Shown here: positions 1 to 12,453 of the stretch, one piece after another
How the letters are laid out: the number at the start of each line of letters is the position of its first letter
How positions within the stretch are numbered: the stretch's first letter is position 1
Origin: Phocoena phocoena
Lineage: Eukaryota > Chordata > Mammalia > Artiodactyla > Phocoenidae
DNA: 64,000 nucleotides
Direction of reading: 5' to 3'
Assembly: GCF_963924675.1 (NCBI RefSeq)
Contig: NC_089221.1
Span: 136,070,263-136,134,262, forward strand
The notes under the pieces: model-generated
Told to the model about the DNA's origin: nothing
Seen by the model: the letters and a program-made list of their open reading frames with translations, nothing else
Databases searched by the model: none
Position numbers and translations under genes: made by a program

Positions 1-1747
1 CTGTGTCATCAGGCCCGTAGCGGCATAGTGAGTGGATGCAGGTATGGTGATTCTACGTGAACTACGTCACACAGAAAAAGAAACATCATAAGATATCACT
101 AATACACGGAATGTAAACTTGACTACACATGAACTGAATTACAAAACAGAACAGGGTCTCAAATTTAGAAAACCAACTAGTGCTTGCTTATGGGGAAAGG
201 TGCCTTGGGGTGCTGCATAAAACCAGAGACTGAAATTAGCACAGATAACTTTCCATAAGCCAAATATGTAATAGACAAGACCTACTCCTTGCTCAACGAA
301 ATGGACCCAACACCACATATTCAACGCCTAGGTATATACCTCACTAGGAAGAATCTTAAAACCCATGGATATATATGTCTCCGTAAGAGAATTAAGCGTG
401 TGTACAGCGGCCGAAACGCAGCAGTGAAAATCCGATAAATCCCATTATCAAAATAAATTTCGAAAACAAAACACAAAGACAGTGAAATAGAGAGCAATTC
501 TTAAATAATTCACTCAGGGCATGTGATGCAACTGGGATTGACCACATCTACACCCAGAGCTGGTTGAGACATAAGGCTGGACACTTCAGGCTGATAGCAT
601 TGGTGAGTTTCGGTGAGCAAATGCAGTCCCTTTGAAGTCATACTGCATGGTACCCATTCCATGGGTCCCAACTCTCCAGGTTCAAGGCATTCTTCCTCCA
701 GCTAAAACATGCATGGGAAACCAAGAGTATCGTCCACTGTGTGATTGGGAAATGATTTAAAATGCATCTCAGTTTTCGTATCCTGGTCCTCGGGTTCACC
801 ATTCCAGATGCTTTACTAACACTCTCCCCGCTTGGAGAGTCAGTGCCTTTAACCTCCTGTTTCGCACAGCTTGCAATTTCTGTGCAAGATGAACAGGAAT
901 AGGGAGAACCAATGAGAGACTAGCTGTAGGTGCCTGCACGGGCAAATGTAACGCTCATTGCCCACCAGGAAGAGGAATTAAACAAAGGCTCAGTGTGCCC
1001 TGCTGGAAACAGATTAGGGCCTGAAGCAATCATGCGGTTTTGTGCCCAGCTCACAAGAAAGCGAGTTGAAGAAAGGAGCTCAGGGGCACTGTACTTCACA
1101 AACATGCAGAGTTATAAATGACAGCTATCCTCCAAAAATATATTGAAGTAAGCCTGCGAAGGGGACTTGAAAGCGGGGCTGAATTTCAGGAAAACGATTG
1201 CAGGGGGTAGACTGGAATTGCCCGGAAAGCATAGGAAAAGAGGCACAACGTCGACAATGATGCACTTGGCCAAAAAGGGCGTATGCGTTTTTTCCTGAAT
1301 ATATTCAGGAAAAAACGCATACGCCCTTTTTGGCCAACCAAGCAAGCCTCTAAATGAAATCTGCACTACAATGAAGTCTCACTGCCCCCCGGGCAAAAGG
1401 GCCATCTGAAAAAAGTGTAAAATCCAGAAAGGTAGGACAGGATATGGAGAACAGGGAGCCTTGTTATGCTGATTGGCAGGATGTAAATTGCCAGCAGCCA
1501 CCCTGGAGAAGTGTATGGTGTTTCCTGAAACACGTAAGAAACAAAGCAACACAGCCTATGGCACTTCCACTTATGGTCCTATAGCTTACGGAAATTAAAA
1601 TCAAAAACAGACAGCCACCCCAATATTTGGGACGGCTGTGTTCACAAGAAGCTCGTCTACAGTATCAGGTAAATATCCCAGAAAGCAAAAAATGGATAAA
1701 GAAGTTGTGGCACGTACGTACAATGCAATATCACTCAGCAATGAAAT
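1..1747 (+). repeat. Satellite monomer I-1
   Basis: CGGCCGAAACG subtype. Its perfect 72 bp palindrome is at 1266-1337. It shares private variants with the monomer at 47,349: AACCAAGAG, TTTCGCACAGC, AATCATGCGG and TTGCCCGGAAAGC. It therefore looks like the counterpart of that monomer in the long tandem unit. Confidence 0.93.
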
Positions 1748-3493
1748 CTGTGTCATCAGGCCCGTAGCAGCATAGTGAGTGGATACAGGTACGGTGATTC
1801 TACGTGAACTACATCACACAGAAAAAGAAACATCATAAGATATCACTAATACACGGAATGTAAACTTGACTACACATGAACTGAATTACAAAACAGACCA
1901 GGGTCTCAAATTTCGAAAACCAACTAGTGCTTGCTTATGGGTAAAGGTGCGTTGGGGTGCTGCATAAAACCAGAGACTGAAATTAGCACAGATAACTTTC
2001 CATAAGCCAAATATGTAATAGACAAGACCTACTCCTTGCTCAACGAAATGGACCCAACACCACATATTCAACCCCTAGGAATATACCTGATTAGGAAGAA
2101 TCTTAAAACCCATGGATATATATGTCTCCGTAAGAGAATCAAGCGTGTGTACAGCGGCCGAAACGCAGTAGTGAAAATCCGATAAATCCCATTATCAAAA
2201 TAAATTTCGAAAACAAAACACAAAGACTGTGAAATAGAGAGCAATTCTTAAATAATTCACTCAGGGCATGTGATGCAACTGGGATTTAACACATCTACAC
2301 ACAGAGCTGGTTGAGACATAAGGCTGGACACTTCAGCCTGATAGCATTGGTGAGTTTCGGTGAGCAAATGCAGACCCTTTGAAGTCATACTGCATGGTAC
2401 CCATTCCATGGGTCCCAACTCTCCAGGTTCAAGGGATTCATCCTCCAGCTAAAACATGCATGGGAAACCCAGAGTATCGTCCACCGTGTGATTGGGAATC
2501 GATTTAAAATGCATCTCAGTTTTCGTATCCTGGTCCTCGGGTTCAACATTCCAGATGCTTTACTAACACTCTCCCCGCTTGGAGAGTCAGTGCCTTTAAC
2601 CTCCTGTTTGGCACAGCTTGCAATTTCTGTGCAAGATGAACAGGAATAGGGAGAACCAATGAGAGACTAGCTGTAGGTGTCTGCACGGGCAAATGTAACG
2701 CTCATTGCCCAGCAGGAAGGGAAATTAAACAAAGGCTCAGCGTGCCCTGCTGAAAACAGATTAGGGCCTGAAGCAATCCTGCGGTTTTGTGCCCAGCTCA
2801 CAAGAAAGCGAGGTGAAGAAAGGAGCTCAGGGGCACTGTAATTCACAAACCTACAGAGTTATAAATGACAGCTATCTTCCAAAAGTATATTGAAGTAAGC
2901 CTGCGAAGGGGACTTGAAAGCTGGCAGAATTTCAGGAAAACGATTGCAGGGGGTAGACTGGAATTGCCCTGAAAGCATAGGAAAAGAGGCACAACGTCGA
3001 CAATGATGCACTTGGCCAAAAAGGGCGTATACGTTTTTTCCTGAATATATTCAGGAAAAAACGCATACGCCCTTTTTGGCCAACCAAGCAAGCCTGTAAA
3101 GGAAATCTACACTACAATGAAGTCTCACTGCCCCTCGGGCAAGAGGGCCATCTGAAAAAAGTGTAAAATCCAGAAAGGTAGGACAGGATATGGAGAACAG
3201 GGAGCCTTGTTATGCTGATTGGCAGGATGTAAATTGCCAGCAGCCACCCTGGAGAAGTGTATGGTGTTTCCTGAAACACGTAAGAAACAAAGCAACACAG
3301 CCTATGGCACTTCCACTTATGGTCCTATAGCTTACGGAAATTAAAATCAAAAACAGACAGCCACCCCAATATTTGGGACGGCTGTGTTCACAAGAAGCTC
3401 GTCTACAGTATCAGGTAAATATCCCAGAAAGCAAGAAATGGATAAAGAAGTTGTGGCACGTACGTACAATGCAATATCACTCAGCAATGAAAT
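1748..3493 (+). repeat. Satellite monomer I-2
   Basis: CGGCCGAAACG subtype with the CAGTAGTG variant. It also shares GGATACAGGTACGG and TTTAACACATC with the monomer at 49,094, its likely counterpart. The palindrome is at 3012-3083 with one arm mismatch (GTATACG instead of GTATGCG). Confidence 0.93.
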
Positions 3494-5239
3494 CTGTGTC
3501 ATCAGGCCTGTAGCGGCATAGTGAGTGGATTCAGGTACGGTGATTCTACGTGAACTACGTCACACAGAAAAAGAAACATCATAAGATATCACTAATACAC
3601 GGAATGTAAACTTGACTACACATGAACTGAATTACAAAACAGAACAGGGTCTCAAATTTAGAAAACCAACTAGAGCTTGCTTATGGGGAAAGGTGCGTTG
3701 GGGTGCTGCATAAAACCAGAGACTGAAATTAGCACAGATAACTTTCCATAAGCCAAATATATAATAGACAATACCTACCACTTGCTCAAAGAAATAGACC
3801 CAACACCACATGTTCAACGCCTAGGAATATACATGACTAAAAAGAATCTTAAAACCCATGGATATATATGTTTCCGTAAGAGAATCAAGCGTGTGTACAG
3901 CGGCCGAAACGCAGCAGTGATAATCCGATAAATCCCATTATCAAAATAAATTTCGAAAACAAAACACAAAGACAGTGAAATAGAGAGCAATTCTTAAATA
4001 ATTCACTCAGGGCATGTGATGCAACCGGGATTGACCACATCTACACCCAGAGCTGGTTGAGACATAAGGCTGGACACTTCAGGCTGATAGCATTGGTGAG
4101 TTTTGGTGAGCAAATGCAGACCCTTTGAAGTCCTACTGCATGGTACCCATTCCATGGGTCCCAACACTCCAGGTTCAAGGGATTCTTCCTCCAGCTAAAA
4201 CATGCATGGGAAACCCAGAGTATGGTCCACCGTGTGATTGGGAAACGATTTAAAATGCATCTCAGTTTTCGTATCCTGGTCCTCGGGTTCACCATTCCAG
4301 ATGCTTTACTAACACTCTCCCCGCTTGGAGAGTCAGTGCCTTTAACCTCCTGTTTGGCACAGCTTGCAATTTCTGTGCAAGATGAACAGGAATAGGGAAA
4401 ACCAATGAGAGACTAGCTGTAGGTGTCTGCACGGGCAAATGTAACACTCATTTCCCACCAGGAAGAGGAATTATCCAAAGGCTCACTGTGCCCTGCCGGA
4501 AACAGATTAGGGCCTGAAGCAATCCTGCGGTTTTGTGCCCAGCTCACAAGAAAGCGAGTTGAAGAAAGGAGCTCAGGGGCACTGTAATTCACAAACCTGC
4601 AGAGTTATAAATGACAGCTATCCTCCAAAAATATATTGAAGAAAGCCTGCGAAGGGGACTTGAAAGCGGGGCAGAGTTTCAGGAAAACCATTGCAGGGGG
4701 TAGACTGGAATTGCCCTGAAAGCATAGGAAAAGAGGCAGAACGTCGACAATGATGCACTTGGCCAAAAAGGGCGTATGCGTTTTTTCCTGAATATATTCA
4801 GGAAAATACGCATACGCCCTTTTTGGCCAACCAAGCAAGCCTGTAAAGTAAATCTGAACTACAATGAAGTCTCACTGCCCCCCGGGCAAAAGGGCCATCT
4901 GAAAAAAGTGTAAAATCCAGAAAGGTAGGACAGGATATGGAGAACAGGGAGCCTTGTTATGCTGATTGGCAGGATGTAAATTGCCAGCAGCCACCCTGGA
5001 GAAGTGTATGGTGTTTCCTGAAACACGTAAGAAACAGAGCAACACAGCCTATGGCACTTCCACTTATGGTCCTATAGCTTACGGAAATTAAAATCAAAAA
5101 CAGACAGCCACCCCAATATTTGGGATGGCTGTGTTCCCAAGAAGCTCGTCTACAATACCAGGTAAATATCCCAGAAAGCAAAAATGGATAAAGAAATTGT
5201 GGCACGTACGTGCAATGCAATATCACTCAGCAATGAAAT
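3494..5239 (+). repeat. Satellite monomer I-3
   Basis: CGGCCGAAACG subtype. Palindrome at 4759-4830 with one mismatch in the right arm. Tail variant CAATATTTGGGA near 5115. Confidence 0.92.
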
Positions 5240-6985
5240 CTGTGTCATCAGGCCCGTAGTGGCACAGTGAGTGGATGCAGGTACGGTGATTCTACGTGAA
5301 CTACGTCACACAGAAAAAGAAACATCATAAGATATCACTAATACACGGAATGTAAACTTGACTACACATGAACTGAATTACAAAACAGAACAGGGTCTCA
5401 AATTTAGAAAACCAACTAGTGCTTGCTTATGGGGAAAGGTGCGTTGGGGTGCTGCATAAAACCAGAGACTGAAATTAGCACAGATAACTTTCCATAAGCC
5501 AAATATGTAATAGACAAGACCTACTCCTTGCTCAACGAAATGGACTCAACACCACATATTCAACGCCTAGGAATATACCTGACTAGGAAGAATCTTAAAA
5601 CCCATGGATATATATGTCTCCGTAAGAGAATCAAGCGTGTGTACAGCGGCCGAAACGCAGCAGTGAAAATCCGATAAATCCCATTATCAAAATAAATTTC
5701 GAAAACAAAACACAAAGACAGTGAAATAGAAAGCAATTCTTAAATAATTCACTCAGGGCATGTGATGCAACCGGGATTGACCACATCTACACACAGAGCT
5801 GGTTGAGACATAAGGCTGGACACTTCAGGCTGATAGCATTGGTGAGTTTCGGTGAGCAAATGCAGACCCTTTGAAGTCATACTGCATGGTACCCATTCCA
5901 TGGGTCCCAAATCTCCAGGTTCAAGGGATTCTTCCTCCAGCTAAAACATGCTTGGGAAACCCAGAGTATCGTCCACCGTGTGATTGGGAAACGATTTAAA
6001 TGCATCTCAGTTTTCGTATCCTGGTCCTCGGGTTCAGCATTCCAGATGCTTTACTAACACTCTCCCCACTTGGAGAGTCAGTGCCTTTAACCTCCTGTTT
6101 GGCACAGCTTGCAATTTCTGTGCAAGATGAACAGGAATAGGGAGAACCAATGAGAGACTAGCTGTAGGTGTCTGCACGGGCAAATGTAACGCTCATTGCC
6201 CACCATGAAGAGGAATTAAACAAAGGCTCAGTGTGCCCTGCTGGAAACACATTAGGGCCTGAAGCAATCCTGAGGTTTTGTGCCCAGCTCACAAGAAAGC
6301 GAGTTGAAGAAAGGAGCTCAGGGGCACTGTAATTCACAAACCTGCAGAGTTATAAATTACAGCTATCTTCCAAAAGTATATTGAAGTAAGCCTGCGAAGG
6401 GGACTTGAAAGTGGGGCAGAATTTCAGGAAAACGATTGCAGGGGGTAGACTGGAATTGCCCTGAAAGCATAGGAAAAGAGGCACAACGTCGACAATGATG
6501 CACTTGGCCAAAAAGGGCGTATGCGTTTTTTCCTGAATATATTCAGGAAAAAATGCATACGCCCTTTTTGGCCAACCAAGCAAGCCTGTAAAGGAAATCT
6601 GCACTACAATGAAGTCTCAATGCTCCCCGGGCAGGAGGGCCATCTGAAATAAGTGTAAAATCCAGAAAGGTAGGACAGGATATGGAGAACAGGGAGACTT
6701 GTTTTGCTGATTGGCAGGATGTAAATTGCCAACAGCCACCCTGGAGAAGTGTATGGTGTTTCCTGAAACACGTAAGAAATAAAGCAACACAGCCTATGGT
6801 AATTGCACTTATGGTCCTATTCCTTAGGGAAATTAAAATCAAAAACAGAGAGCCACCCCAAAGTTTGGGATGGCTGTGTTCCAAAGAAGCTCGTCTACAG
6901 GACCAGGTAAATATCCCAGAAAGCAAAAAATGGATAAAGAAGTTGTGGCACGTACGTGCAATGCAATATCACTCAGCAATGAAAT
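5240..6985 (+). repeat. Satellite monomer I-4
   Basis: CGGCCGAAACG subtype, but the tail is the other type (CCTATTCCTTAGGG, then CAAAGTTTGGGA). Palindrome at 6504-6575 with one mismatch. The L1 ORF2-derived frame is open from 6682 to 7005, 107 codons, including a WIKKLWHVRAMQYHSA stretch. The junction of the monomer tail carries the 12 bp palindrome GCACGTACGTGC at 6948-6959. Confidence 0.92.
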
Positions 6986-8733
6986 CTGTGTCATCAGGCC
7001 TGTAGCGGCATAGTGAGTGGATGCAGGTACGGTGATTCTACGTGAACTACGTCACACAGAAAAAGAAACATCATAAGATATCACTAATACACGGAATATA
7101 AACTTGACTACACATGAACTGAATTACAAAACAGAACAGGGTCTCAAATTTAGAAAACCAACTAGTGCTTGCTTATGGGGAAAGGTGCCTTGGGGTGCTT
7201 CATAAAACCAGAGACTGAAATTAGCACAGATAACTTTCCATAAGCCAAATATGTAATAGACAAGACCTACTCCTTGCTCAACGAAATGGACCCAACACCA
7301 CATATTCAACGCCTAGGAATATACCTGACTAGGAAGAATCTTAAAACCCATGGATATATATGTCTCCGTAAGAGAATCAAGCGTGTGTACAGCGGCCGAA
7401 ACGGAGCAGTGAAAATCCGATATATCCCATTAACAAAATAAATTTCGAAAACAAAACACAAGGACAGTGAAATAGAGAGCAATTCTTAAATAATTCACTC
7501 AGGGCATGTGATGCAACCGGGATTGACCACATCTACACGCAGCGCTGGTTGAGACATAAGGCTGGACACTTCAGGCTGATAGCATTGGTGAGTTTCGGTG
7601 AGCAAATGCAGACCCTTTGAAGTCATACTGCATGGTACCCATTCCATGGGTCCCAACTCTCCAGGTTCAAGGGATTCTTCCTCCAGCTAAAACATGCATG
7701 GGAAACCCAGAGTATCGTCCACCGTGTGATTGGGAAACGATTTAAAATGCATCTCAGTTTTCGTATCCTGGTCCTCGGGTTCACCATTCCAGATGCTTTA
7801 CTAACACTCTCCCCGCTTGGAGAGTCAGTGCCTTTAACCTCCTGTTTGGCACAGCTTGCAATTTCTGTGCAAGATGAACAGGAATAGGGAGAACCCATGA
7901 GAGACTAGCTGTAGGTGTCTGCACGGGCAAATGTAACGCTCATTTCCCACCAGGAAGAGGAATTAAACAAAGGCTCAGTGTGCCCTGCTGGAAACAGATT
8001 AGGGCCTGAAGCAATCCTGCGGTTTTGTGCCCAGCTCACAAGAAAGCGAGTTGAAGAAAGGAGCTCAGGGGCACTGTAATTCACAAACCTGCAGAGTTAT
8101 AAATGACAGCTATCCTCCAAAAATATATTGAAGTAAGCCTGCGAAGGGGACCTGAAAGCGGGGCAGAATTTCAGGAAAACGATTGCAGGGGGTAGACTGG
8201 AATTGCCCTGAAAGCATAGGAAAAGAGGCACAACGTCGACAATGATGCACTTGGCCAAAAAGGGCGTATGCGTTTTTTCCTGAATATATTCAGGAAAAAA
8301 CACATACGCCCTTTTTGGCCAACCAAGCAAGCCTCTAAAGGAAATCTGCACTACAATGAAGTCTCACTGCCCCCCCTGGCAAAAGGGCCATCTGAAAAAA
8401 GTGTAAAATCTAGAAAGGTAGGACAGGATATGGAGAAGAGGGAGCCTTGTAATGCTGATTGGCAGGATGTAAATTGCCAACAGCCACGCTGGAGAAGTGT
8501 ATGGTGTTTCCTGAAACACGTAAGAAACAAAGCAACACAGCCTATGGCACTTGCACTTATGGTCCTATAGCTTAGGGAAATTAAAATCAAAAACAGACAG
8601 CCACACCAATGTTTGGGACGGCTGTGTTCACAAGAAGCTCGTCTACAGTACCAGGTAAATAACCCAGAAAGCAAAAAATGGATAAAGAAGTTGTGGCACG
8701 TACGTGCAATGCAATATCACTCAGCAATGAAAT
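6986..8733 (+). repeat. Satellite monomer I-5
   Basis: CGGCCGAAACG subtype with private changes near 7,400 (ACGGAGCAG, ATATATCCC). Palindrome at 8251-8322 with one mismatch (CACATACG in the right arm). Confidence 0.92.
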
Positions 8734-10477
8734 GTGTGTCATCAGGCCCGTAGCGGCATAGTGAGTGGATGCAGGTACGGTGATTCTACGTGAACTACAT
8801 CACACAGAAAAAGAAACATCATAAGATATCACTAATACACGGAATGTAAACTTGACTACACATGAACTGAATTACAAAACAGAACAGGGTCTCAAATTTT
8901 GAAAACCAACTAGTGCTTGCTTATGGGGAAATGTGCGTTGGGATGCTGCATAAAACCAGAGACTGAAATTAGCACAGATAACTTTCCATAAGCCAAATAT
9001 GTAATAGACAGACCTACTCCTTGCTCAACGAAATGGACTCAACACCACAAATTCAACGCCTAGGAATATACCTGACTAGGAAGAATCTTAAAACCCATGG
9101 ATTTATATGTCTCCGTAAGAGAATCAAGCGTGTGTACAGCGGCATAAACGCAGCAGTGAAAATCCGATAAATCCCATTATCAAAATAAATTTCAAAAACA
9201 AAACACAAAGACAGTGAAATAGAGAGCAATTCTTAAACAATTCACTCAGGGCATGTGATGCAACCGGGATTGACCACATCTACACCCAGAGCTGGTTGAG
9301 ACATAAGGCTGGACACTTCAGGCTGATAGCATTGGTGAGTTTCGGTGAGCAAATGCAGACCCTTTGAAGTCATACTGCATGGTACCCATTCCATGGGTCC
9401 CAACTCTCCAGGTTCAAGGCATTCTTCCTCCAGCTAAAACATGCATGGGAAACCCAGAGTATCGTCCACCGTGTGATTGGGAAACGATTTAAAATGCATC
9501 TCAGTTTTCGTATCCTGGTCCTCGGGTTCACCATTCCAGATGCTTTACTAACACTCTCCCCGCTTGGAGAGTCAGTGCCTTTAACCTCCTCTTTGGCACA
9601 GCTTGCAATTTCTGTGCAAGATGAACAGGAATAGGGAGAACCAATGAGAGACTAGCTGTAGGTGTCTGCATGGGCAAATGTAATGCTCATTTCCCACCAG
9701 GAAGAGGGATTAACCAAACGCTCAGCGTGCCCTGCTGGAAAGAGATTAGTGCCTGAAGCAATCCTGCGGTTTTGTGCCCAGCTCACAAGAAAGCGAGTTG
9801 AAGAAAGGAGCTCAGGGGCACTGTAATTCACAAACCTGCAGAGTTATAAATGACAGCTATCCTCCAAAAATATATTGAAGTAAGCCTGCAAAGGGGACTT
9901 GAAAGCGGGGCAGAAATTCAGGAAAACGATTGAAGGGTTAAACTGGAATTGCACTTAAAGAATAGGAAAAGAGGCAGAACGTCGATAATGATGCACTTGT
10001 CCAAAAAGTGCGGATGCTTTTTTCCCTAAATATATTCAGGAAAAAACGCATACGCACTTTTTGGCCAACCAAGAAGCTTGTAAATAAACCTGTAATACAA
10101 TGAAATCTCAGTGCCCCCCAGGGCAAAAGGGCCATTTAAAAAAATTGTAAAATCCAGAAACGGAGGACAGGCAATGGAAAACAGGGATCCTTATTATGCT
10201 GATGCATATGATGTAAATTGCCGACAGCCATTCTGGAGAAGTGTTATGTGTTTCCTGAAACACGTAAGACACAAAGCAACACAGCCTATGGCACTTCCAC
10301 TTATGGTCCTACAGCTTAGGGAAATTAAAATCAAAAACACCCAGCCACCTCAAAGTTTGGGACCTCTCTGTTCACAAGAACCTCGTTTACAGTACCAGGT
10401 AAATATCTCAGAGAGCAAACAATGGATAAAGAAGTTGTGGTACGTACGTACAATGGAATATCACTCAGCAATGAAAT
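8734..10477 (+). repeat. Satellite monomer I-6
   Basis: CGGCATAAACG subtype. More diverged in its second half. The palindrome at 9997-10068 has several mismatches but also one paired change (AAAAGTGC on the left, GCACTTTT on the right). Its tail from about 10,292 has the private form CCACCTCAAAGTTTGGGACC, shared only with the monomer at 52,585. That is where the duplicated block begins. Confidence 0.9.
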
Positions 10478-11420
10478 CTGTGTCATCAGGCCCGTAGTGG
10501 CATAGTGAGTGGATACAGGTATGGTGATTCTACGTGAAATAAGTCACACAGAAAAAGAAACATCATAAAATATCACTAATACACAGTATGTAAACTTGAC
10601 TACACATGAACTGAATTACAAAACAGAACAGTCTCAAATTTAGAAAACCAACTTGTGCTTTCTTATGGAGAAAGGTGCGTTGGAGTGCTGCATAAAACCA
10701 GAGACTGAAATTAGCACAGATACCGTTCCATAAGCCAAATATGTAATAGACAAGACCTACTCCTTGCTCAACGAAATGGACTCAACACCACATATTTAAC
10801 GCCTAGGAATATACCTGACTAGGAAGAATCTTAAAACCCATGGATATATATGTCTCCGTAAGAGAATCAAGCGTGTGTACAGCGGCCGAAACGCAGTAGT
10901 GAAAATCCGATAAATCCCATTATCAAAATAAATTTCGAAAACAAAACACAAAGACAGTGAAATAGAGAGCAATTCTTAAATAATTCACTCAGGGCATGTG
11001 ATGCAACCAGGATTGACCACATCTACACCCAGAGCTGGTTGAGACATAAGGCTGGACACTTCAGGCTGATAGCATTGGTGAGGTTCAGTGAGCAAATGCA
11101 GACCCTTTGATGTCATACTGCCTGGTACCCATTCCATGGTTCCCAACTCTCCAGGTTCAAGGGATTCTTCCTTCAGCTAAAATTTGCATGGGAAACCCAG
11201 AGTATGCTCCACCATGTGACTGGGAAACCTTTTTACATGCATGTCTGTTTTCGTCCCCTGGTACTCCGGTTCACCATTCCAGACCCTTTTCTTACACTCT
11301 CCCCATTTGGAGAGTCAGTGCCTTTAACCTCCTGTTTGGCACTGTTTGCAATTTCTGCGCAAGATGAACAGGAATAAGGAGAACCAATGGGAGACTATCT
11401 GTAGGTGTGTGCACGGGCAA
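10478..11420 (+). repeat. Partial satellite monomer interrupted by L1
   Basis: First 943 bp of a monomer, ending at the L1 insertion point (phase ~943). It continues at 12,093. From about 10,790 to 11,080 it carries the CGGCCGAAACG / TTTCGAAAAC variants. The homologous stretch of the second copy (54,660-54,950) is a different, more diverged version, although flanks on both sides match closely. Confidence 0.9.
11410..11420. repeat. Target-site duplication, left copy
   Basis: TGCACGGGCAA, 11 bp, satellite phase about 935-945. It is repeated exactly at 12,093-12,103 on the far side of the L1. This marks insertion by target-primed reverse transcription. Confidence 0.85.
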
Positions 11421-12092
11421 ATAATTTTTTTAACATCTTTATTGGGGCATAATTGCTTTACAATGGTGTGTTAGTTTTTGCTTTATAACAAAGTGAATCA
11501 GCTATACATATACATATGCTCCCTGTGTCTTCCCTCTTGTGTCTCCCTCCCTCCCTCTCTCCCCCTTCCACCCCTCCAGGCTGTCCCAACGCCCCGAGCT
11601 AATATCCCTGTGCCTTGCGGCTGCTTCCCCCTTGCTATCTACCTTACTACATTTGTTAGTGTGTATATGTCCATGACTCTCTCTCGCCCTGTCAAAACTC
11701 ACCATTCCCCCTCCCCATATCCTCAATTCCGTTCTCCAGTAGGTCTGCGCCTCTATTCCGGTCTTATCCCTAGGTTCTTCATGACATTTTTTTCCTTTAA
11801 ATTCCATATATATGTGTTAGCATACGCTATTTGTCTTTTTCTTTCTGACTTACTTCACTCTGTATGACAGACTCTAGGTCTATCCATCTCATTACAAATA
11901 ACTCAGTTTCATTTCTTTTTAAGGCTGAGTAATATTCCATTGTGTATATGTGCCACATCTTCTTTATCCATTCGTCCGATGATGGGCGCTTAGGTTCTTT
12001 CCATCTCCGGGCTATTGTAAATAGAGCTGCAATGAACATTTTGGTACATGACTCTTTTTGAATTTTGGTTTTCTCAGGGTATATGCCCAGTA
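11421..12092 (-). mobile_element. 5'-truncated L1 insertion, antisense
   Basis: A 672 bp L1 3' end on the minus strand. On the plus strand it begins with a T tract (11,424-11,431, the poly(A) tail). It then runs through the L1 3' UTR, including a pyrimidine-rich CTCCCTCCCTCC stretch, into the C-terminal end of ORF2. It stops at CTCAGGGTATATGCCCAGT, the reverse complement of ORF2 sequence. It is flanked by the 11 bp duplication TGCACGGGCAA. It is far less altered than the L1 part of the satellite itself, so it is younger than the satellite but older than the large duplication that copied it to 55,290. Confidence 0.9.
11827..12039 (-). pseudogene. L1 ORF2 C-terminal fragment
   Basis: Seventy codons on the minus strand encode the carboxy-terminal part of the L1 ORF2 protein (endonuclease/reverse transcriptase polyprotein). 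It contains the recognisable stretches MFIAALFTIA, DEWIKKMWHIYTMEYYSA and SEVSQKEKDK. The catalytic domains are absent because of 5' truncation, so it cannot act. Identical in content to 55,696-55,908. Confidence 0.9.
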
Positions 12093-12103
12093 TGCACGGG
12101 CAA
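12093..12103. repeat. Target-site duplication, right copy
   Basis: Second copy of TGCACGGGCAA, joined to the continuing satellite monomer. Confidence 0.85.
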
Positions 12104-12453
12104 TTTTAACACTCATTTCCCAACAGGAAAAGGAATTAACCAAAGGCTCAGCATGCCGTGCTGGAACAAGATTAGGGCCTGAAGCAATCCTGCGGTTTTG
12201 TGGCCAGCTCACAAGAAAGCGAGTTGAGGAAAGGAGCTCAGGGGCACTGTCATTCACATACCTGCAGACTTATAAATGACAGAAATCGTACAAAAATATA
12301 TTGAATTAAGGCTGCGAAGAGGACTTGAAAGTGGGGCAGAATTGCTGGAATCCGATTTCAGGAGGTAGACGTGAATTGCTCTGAAAGCATAAGAGAAGTG
12401 GCAGAACCTCGTCAATGAAGCACTTGGCCAAAAAGGGCATATGCATTTTTTCC
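12093..12453 (+). repeat. Satellite remnant ending inside the palindrome
   Basis: Continues the monomer split by the L1 (phase ~935 to ~1295). It ends abruptly within the left arm of the 72 bp palindrome. The arm starts at 12,424 (TTGGCCAAAAAGGGC) and runs to TTTTTTCC at 12,453. The expected dyad centre, TGAATATATTCA, is missing and GC-rich repeat begins at 12,454. Confidence 0.92.

Larger units (their letters stand above)
1..11420 (+). repeat. Satellite array I (~1,747 bp monomers)
   Basis: Head-to-tail tandem array of six complete monomers plus 943 bp of a seventh. Phase 1 is set at the recurring start CTGTGTCATCAGG, found at 1, 1748, 3494, 5240, 6986, 8734 (as GTGTGTCATCAGG) and 10478. 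All monomers share one orientation, defined by the sense of their L1-derived part. Five of the six complete monomers carry the CGGCCGAAACG variant near phase 410 and one (8734) carries CGGCATAAACG. No higher-order period is obvious here. The monomers differ from each other much more than those in the 31.6-47.3 kb core do. The array ends where an L1 inserted. I recognise it, from memory, as the common cetacean satellite. Confidence 0.93.

Noticed and set aside
4265..4295. TTCG...CGGG pair resembling a CENP-B box (TTTTCGTATCCTGG then TCCTCGGG)
   Set aside because: The CENP-B box needs 7 bases between TTCG and CGGG; here there are 12. No better match seen on either strand of the monomer.
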